18,438 nt of DNA from a bacterium (GTDB taxonomy: Bacteria; Zixibacteria; MSB-5A5; GN15; FEB-12), in contig DAOUUR010000003.1 of the NCBI GenBank assembly GCA_030668045.1, positions 1-18,438 on the forward strand. Direction: 5' to 3'. The notes under the pieces are model-generated. The model was given only the letters and a program-made list of their open reading frames with translations, did not search any database and was not told where the DNA came from. Below, one piece after another: positions 14,929-18,438 of this stretch. Made by a program: the position numbers and the translations under genes. Each line of letters opens with the position of its first letter. Position 1 is the stretch's first letter.

Positions 14929-15783
14929 TTAGAAAGCTTCCAATTCCCCTAGTTGATAGTCGGTAAGTTCCGCGGAGATCGAACCGACCACAACCTTCGA
15001 TTTCATCAGGACAGGCATCTTCAGACGATCATCGGTAACCCACACCTTCAGCTTCCCCGACTGCTTGAACAATCCCACCGACCGCGTCATTGGTTCCACC
15101 AACAGACAGTCAAAAGTACCAGCCTCCACCGTCATGGTCTCTCGCTTGTGGACAACAACTTTCAGGGGGTAGTGTTTGCCGTCGGTGAAGTTATCCACGT
15201 AGAGAGTGTCACCAACTTTCAGGTCCTGGGTGCGGATATAGTAGAGAACCGAGAGCGCGTCCTGCACATACTCGGCCACGGAAATGGTGTCGCTCTTGTA
15301 ATGTACTACCTGATTTCGCTGATCAAAAGTGTATGTCCGATGCGAGCGATAACTACCCTCGTTCAGCTTTTTCTCAAATCTCCAACTGAACATACCGATA
15401 GCATCCATCAGCGATTCAACTCGATCATCCACTTTGTAGAAGGTTGAAAAGAAATTGTTTGAATTGGCTCGCGAAACGATTTGATAGCACGGCCGGTTTT
15501 CATACTCAACCAGGTTTTCTACTTCCAGTGTAGCCGTACCAGCGTTAATAAAACCGTAATTGATGTCGAACGACAGTTTCTCCTCGATTCCGAAAGCGAC
15601 GTTCTCGACATACCGACCAATGACACCGTCGGAATCAGCTGTCTCGGTCTCAGCCGGCAATGCCGCCTCAGCAATCCCGACCTCAACCGACACGAAATAG
15701 AATATCGGCAGTAACCCGACACCTACAACTATGCTCAGCAGGAGCTTCTGGAAAAGACTCTTATCCGGCATTGGTTTTCTCAT
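14929..15783 (-). CDS. DUF3108 envelope protein
   Basis: The protein is about 284 residues. A basic N terminus and a hydrophobic stretch (about residues 11-33) look like an uncleaved anchor or a signal peptide. From about 60 to the end lies a DUF3108 domain: EKLSFDINYGFINAGTATLEV near the start, then repeated beta strands such as YTFDQRNQVVHY, YIRTQDLKVGDTLYV, VEAGTFDCLLVEP and LKVWVTDDRLKMPVLMKSKV. DUF3108 proteins are predicted periplasmic beta-rich proteins of the LolA/LolB-like lipid-handling type, with no proven role. I chose the ATG at 15783 over a TTG immediately before it; ATG 15771 is another option. The gene overlaps the YwlE-like gene by about 23 bp, suggesting coupled translation. 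Confidence 0.85.
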   Translation of the reverse strand: MRKPMPDKSLFQKLLLSIVVGVGLLPIFYFVSVEVGIAEAALPAETETADSDGVIGRYVENVAFGIEEKLSFDINYGFINAGTATLEVENLVEYENRPCYQIVSRANSNNFFSTFYKVDDRVESLMDAIGMFSWRFEKKLNEGSYRSHRTYTFDQRNQVVHYKSDTISVAEYVQDALSVLYYIRTQDLKVGDTLYVDNFTDGKHYPLKVVVHKRETMTVEAGTFDCLLVEPMTRSVGLFKQSGKLKVWVTDDRLKMPVLMKSKVVVGSISAELTDYQLGELEAF

Positions 15784-16255
15784 CAATTCTTTTTACAATC
15801 TCAGACAGGAATTTGCCCAGGTATTCGCCAATTTCCAGAAAAGTCCGGTTGTACATATCGAGCGGCTGACCGATGGGGTCCTCTACCGCTTCGCCATCGG
15901 GTCGCCGGTCGGGAAAATTCTTAAACAGAAATGTTCGGGGTTCGGCTTCAGGCTTAATTTGAATGGTCGCCTTAAGGTGCGCCGGTGCCAGGGCAAGGAT
16001 AAGATCGGATCGATCGATCAACTCCTCGGTCAAGGGCTGAGACTCATGGTCCGAAAGATCACAGTCCCAAATCCTGGCCGCCTCGGCGGCAAACTTCGTG
16101 GCCGGATATCCAATCGCACCGGCGGTCCCCGAAGAGATCACTTCGGCCATCCCCGGTCGCTCTTTTTCAAGAAGCATTCGCAGGGCAGCTTCGGCCATCG
16201 GAGAACGACACGTATTACCGGTACAAACAAACATGACTACAAACTTGTCACTCAT
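15761..16255 (-). CDS. Low-molecular-weight phosphatase, protein-arginine phosphatase (YwlE) type
   Basis: This 164-residue member of the LMW-PTP fold has the P-loop CTGNTCRS at 11-18, with nucleophile C11 and R17, and the general-acid loop DPIGQP at 126-131 (D126). The residue four after C11 is threonine (T15). In Bacillus subtilis YwlE the same threonine gives selectivity for phosphoarginine, whereas tyrosine phosphatases carry isoleucine there (CLGNICRS). The gene directly follows a sua5 homologue with an ATGA overlap, as ywlE follows ywlC in Bacillus. Phosphoarginine marks proteins for Clp degradation in that group, but no mcsB arginine kinase is visible here. A tyrosine phosphatase or arsenate reductase role is less likely. 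Confidence 0.87.
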   Translation of the reverse strand: MSDKFVVMFVCTGNTCRSPMAEAALRMLLEKERPGMAEVISSGTAGAIGYPATKFAAEAARIWDCDLSDHESQPLTEELIDRSDLILALAPAHLKATIQIKPEAEPRTFLFKNFPDRRPDGEAVEDPIGQPLDMYNRTFLEIGEYLGKFLSEIVKRIDEKTNAG

Positions 16256-16893
16256 ATAGCGCTCCCGGTTACGACAGCCAAGATTTCAGTTTCGGTAATC
16301 GAACCCGACCGCAGAATTTGAGGCACCACTCCGCTGGCATCGACTACGGTTGAAGGTTCGCCTTTCAATGGTCCACAATCAATACAAAGGTCTATCTCCT
16401 CGGCCAGTGAATCGATGATACCGTTGATTGAATCGGCGCCACCTTCTCCGCTGAGATTGGCCGATGTAGCCGAAACGGGAAGGCCCAGTCTCGTGACGAT
16501 CAAATTCACAATCGTTGCCGAGGATACCCGTATGCCGATCTTTCCGTTGACCACCAACGGTGGTTGTTCTGGACCTGTCGCCTCAAGCACCAGAGTAAGA
16601 GGGCCGGGAAGAAAAGATGCTGCCAGCTTTGTTGCGATTGGCGTCATCACGGCGTACGAATCAATATCTGCAACCGTTGGCACAAACACAGAGATAGCTC
16701 GATCCGGCGCGCGTCGTTTGGTCTCAAGCAGTCTGTTGAGAACATCGGTACGATCAGCACGCGCCAGCAGGCCGTAGCGGGTCTCAGTGGGTGCAACTAC
16801 CAGACCACCGTCTCGCAGGATCGACACCGCCCGGCACACAACTTCGTCGGGGGAGCCAGCCGGATCAACCCTGAGGGTCTGAACTCTCGTCAT
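16252..16893 (-). CDS. L-threonylcarbamoyladenylate synthase (Sua5/YrdC/YwlC)
   Basis: The enzyme makes threonylcarbamoyl-AMP from threonine, bicarbonate and ATP, the first step of tRNA t6A37 modification. The family core is visible: GGLVVAPTETRYGL (the usual PTETVYGL loop), KRRAPDRAISVFV, LPGPLTLVLEA and GLPVSATSANLSGE. Single-domain length, about 213 residues, fits YrdC/YwlC. The frame is open to 16953, but those extra 20 residues lie inside the lipoprotein gene and lack a ribosome binding site, so I start at the ATG at 16893, which gives a typical N terminus (MTRVQTLRVDP) and a 29-bp overlap. ATG 16914 is an alternative. It overlaps the YwlE-like gene by ATGA. Confidence 0.93.
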   Translation of the reverse strand: MTRVQTLRVDPAGSPDEVVCRAVSILRDGGLVVAPTETRYGLLARADRTDVLNRLLETKRRAPDRAISVFVPTVADIDSYAVMTPIATKLAASFLPGPLTLVLEATGPEQPPLVVNGKIGIRVSSATIVNLIVTRLGLPVSATSANLSGEGGADSINGIIDSLAEEIDLCIDCGPLKGEPSTVVDASGVVPQILRSGSITETEILAVVTGSAI

Positions 16894-17521
16894 CAGACTG
16901 GATGTCTTTGTCATAAAAGATACTATCTTCAAGTTCAATAAACGGAAGGTCATCCTCGTACAGAGGAGTTGTTTTCTTAACGTTGAGACTAACCATTACA
17001 ACCCAGGCATTAGTGTAGCCGGCCGCCTTGGCCCTGAGGGCATATTCCTCGGCCTCGTCACGATCAACAAAGTTGCCTGCGCGCACTTTAAAATATGGCA
17101 CCTCGTAGTCAACCACTACCGGTCGGTCAAAAATCTCTTCTGCAATCTCTCTGGCTTTTCGCGATTCACCAAACACTTTGGTCGTGAGCAACTGGATTCG
17201 ATAGGCCTGGTTGTACACCGAGTCTATTTGATCGGGGACATCAACAATCGACAGACTGTCGGACAACTCATCACCTGCTGTCGTATCAGTCTCGACAAAT
17301 ACGACTTTCCCGGAGATTGCACCCGAGTGCGGATGTTCTTTCGGAACCACTTTCTGGTCAATCGGAAGATCAAGGGGATCGAACCGTTCTTGCGTCGTCA
17401 CCGATTCCTCGCCTGTAGTCGTCTCTTCACCGATAACGCGCTTTGATTGCTGACAGCCACTTGACAGAATCAACGTCAGTACGCACGCAATGAGACTATA
17501 GATAGTTACGTGTTTTTTCAT
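16865..17521 (-). CDS. SPOR-domain lipoprotein
   Basis: The 218-residue protein has a lipoprotein signal peptide ending in LILSSGC, with C23 as the lipidated residue. A Ser/Thr/Asp-rich low-complexity linker spans about 24-100. Residues 104-180 form a SPOR domain: AYRIQLLTTK, YFKVRAGNF, DEAEEYALRAKAAGYTNAWVV. SPOR domains bind glycan strands stripped of stem peptides at division septa, which points to an envelope or cell-division role. The acidic C-terminal tail (about 195-218) is not part of the domain. The gene overlaps the guanylyltransferase upstream by 26 bp and sua5 downstream by 29 bp, and GGGGAAG lies just before its ATG. Confidence 0.9.
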   Translation of the reverse strand: MKKHVTIYSLIACVLTLILSSGCQQSKRVIGEETTTGEESVTTQERFDPLDLPIDQKVVPKEHPHSGAISGKVVFVETDTTAGDELSDSLSIVDVPDQIDSVYNQAYRIQLLTTKVFGESRKAREIAEEIFDRPVVVDYEVPYFKVRAGNFVDRDEAEEYALRAKAAGYTNAWVVMVSLNVKKTTPLYEDDLPFIELEDSIFYDKDIQSDDESSDPQG

Positions 17522-18438
17522 CTTCCCCGAGTTTGTTGATGACCTTTTTTAATTCATCCACTTTGGTCTTGTGAGAGACAAGGACAACATCGCCGCATCG
17601 AACAACGACCAGATCGGCCACACCAAGACAGGCCACCAGTCCGTCGCTGTTGTTATACACAGTTGTTTCATACGTATCAAGGGCCAGAGCGTCGCCAATG
17701 AGAACGTTATTGTCCTGATCCACCTCACAGTAACGCGACAGAGCGTTCCACCCGCCGATATCGTCCCACACAATATCGGCCTTCATCGTCAGGACATTTT
17801 TCGCATTCTCCAAAACCGCAATGTCAATGGAGATCGGCGGGGCATCTTCATAGAGTTGCCGGCGAGCCTCAAGCTCATGATCAGTACCGATTGACTCGCT
17901 ATACTTCTCGAACAATTGTCCCAGCTCTGGTTGACACTTGGAGATCGCCGCCAGAATTGATCGGGCCGACCATAGGAACATGCCACTGTTCCAGAGGTAG
18001 TTCCCACTGTAGTAGTATTGATTGGCGACCACTGCCTTGGGTTTCTCGGTAAAGGCCGAAACATAGAAAACGTTCCCGGCATCACAGGCTTCATACGACT
18101 CGCCAGTTTTGATATAGCCGTACCCTGTTTCGGGGCGAGTTGGTACGATCCCGATTGTGATCAGAGAATCACTTTCCGAAGCGATACTGATACCGGTACG
18201 AAGGATTTCGAGAAGTCGCTCCGGCGGTCGAATTATGTGATCAGCCGAGAGCACCACCATGACAGCATCAGGATCAGTCTTTTGCAGATGTACAGCTGCC
18301 AGACCAATGGCAACGCAAGTGTTTCGTCCGACCGGCTCGCCCAACAGATGGACTTCGTTTAGATAGTCTATGTTGTTGAGAATGAAGTCACGCATCGATT
18401 GACCGGTAACGATCCGAACCTGCTCGATTGGAATCAGC
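17496..18438 (-). CDS. manC: Mannose-1-phosphate guanylyltransferase, short form, 5' end outside window
   Basis: The enzyme makes GDP-mannose from mannose-1-phosphate and GTP for polysaccharide and lipopolysaccharide synthesis. The frame stays open through 18438, so the N-terminal nucleotide-binding loop (GGxGTR, roughly the first 60 residues) is missing from the window; the apparent ATG at 18395 is internal. Visible family landmarks are IPIEQVRIVTGQS at the cut end, LLGEPVGRNTCVAIGLAA, VVLSADHIIRP, GYGYIKTGE, FTEKPKA, YLWNSGMFLW and VWDDIGGWNAL. The chain ends soon after the transferase domain with no phosphomannose isomerase extension, so it is the single-function form. It is the earliest visible gene of the cluster; the cluster may begin further upstream. 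Confidence 0.93.
   Translation of the reverse strand, partial: LIPIEQVRIVTGQSMRDFILNNIDYLNEVHLLGEPVGRNTCVAIGLAAVHLQKTDPDAVMVVLSADHIIRPPERLLEILRTGISIASESDSLITIGIVPTRPETGYGYIKTGESYEACDAGNVFYVSAFTEKPKAVVANQYYYSGNYLWNSGMFLWSARSILAAISKCQPELGQLFEKYSESIGTDHELEARRQLYEDAPPISIDIAVLENAKNVLTMKADIVWDDIGGWNALSRYCEVDQDNNVLIGDALALDTYETTVYNNSDGLVACLGVADLVVVRCGDVVLVSHKTKVDELKKVINKLGEDEKTRNYL

Noticed and set aside
15731..16321. A 196-codon plus-strand open frame
   Set aside because: It is antisense to the YwlE-like gene, whose catalytic motifs are intact, and it has no recognisable domain.

Overview
All genes that can be supported here lie on the minus strand, so transcription runs from position 18438 down to 1. 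There are 21 protein-coding genes, two of them cut by the window edges. I see no rRNA, tRNA, CRISPR array, insertion sequence or phage gene. The source looks like a Gram-negative, non-proteobacterial chromosome, perhaps a candidate phylum of the FCB type such as Zixibacteria. The signs are a secreted metalloprotease with a C-terminal FlgD-like/YPNP sorting-type domain, an outer-membrane beta-barrel protein, a SPOR lipoprotein and a bacterial complex I operon. The phylum is an inference, because no taxonomic marker gene is present.

Region 1 (1-3130) is the front of a NADH:quinone oxidoreductase operon, nuoA-B-C-D-E-F. Most of its junctions overlap, and nuoF is cut off by the left edge. A 223-bp non-coding stretch (3131-3353) separates it from the next cluster and carries two candidate sigma-70-type promoters for nuoA plus one small hairpin.

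Region 2 (3354-18438) is about 15 kb of tightly packed co-directional genes. In transcription order they are: mannose-1-phosphate guanylyltransferase (5' end outside the window), SPOR-domain lipoprotein, Sua5/YrdC tRNA threonylcarbamoylation enzyme, YwlE-like protein-arginine phosphatase, DUF3108 envelope protein, a conserved protein of unknown role with faint deoxyhypusine-synthase-like features, a fused formiminotransferase-cyclodeaminase, a PHP phosphoesterase of the RNase AM/YciV type, a secreted HEXXH metalloprotease, an ECF-transporter S-component-like membrane protein, an outer-membrane beta-barrel receptor-like protein, an HD-domain hydrolase, a UMF1-family MFS transporter, a second PHP protein, and a Janus/Ocnus (PHPT1-like) protein.

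Nearly all junctions are overlaps or gaps under 25 bp; the largest is 54 bp. Read-through transcription therefore looks likely, although internal promoters cannot be excluded.

Three things stand out. First, a metalloprotease, an ECF S-component and an outer-membrane barrel are joined by TTGA and ATGA stop/start overlaps, which suggests an envelope uptake module for an unknown substrate. Second, the metalloprotease carries three exact-length 33-residue repeats, each with a CX7C cysteine pair. Third, the cluster holds predicted phosphatases for both phosphoarginine (YwlE type) and phosphohistidine (PHPT1/Janus type), two protein N-P bond chemistries seldom seen in one bacterial gene cluster.
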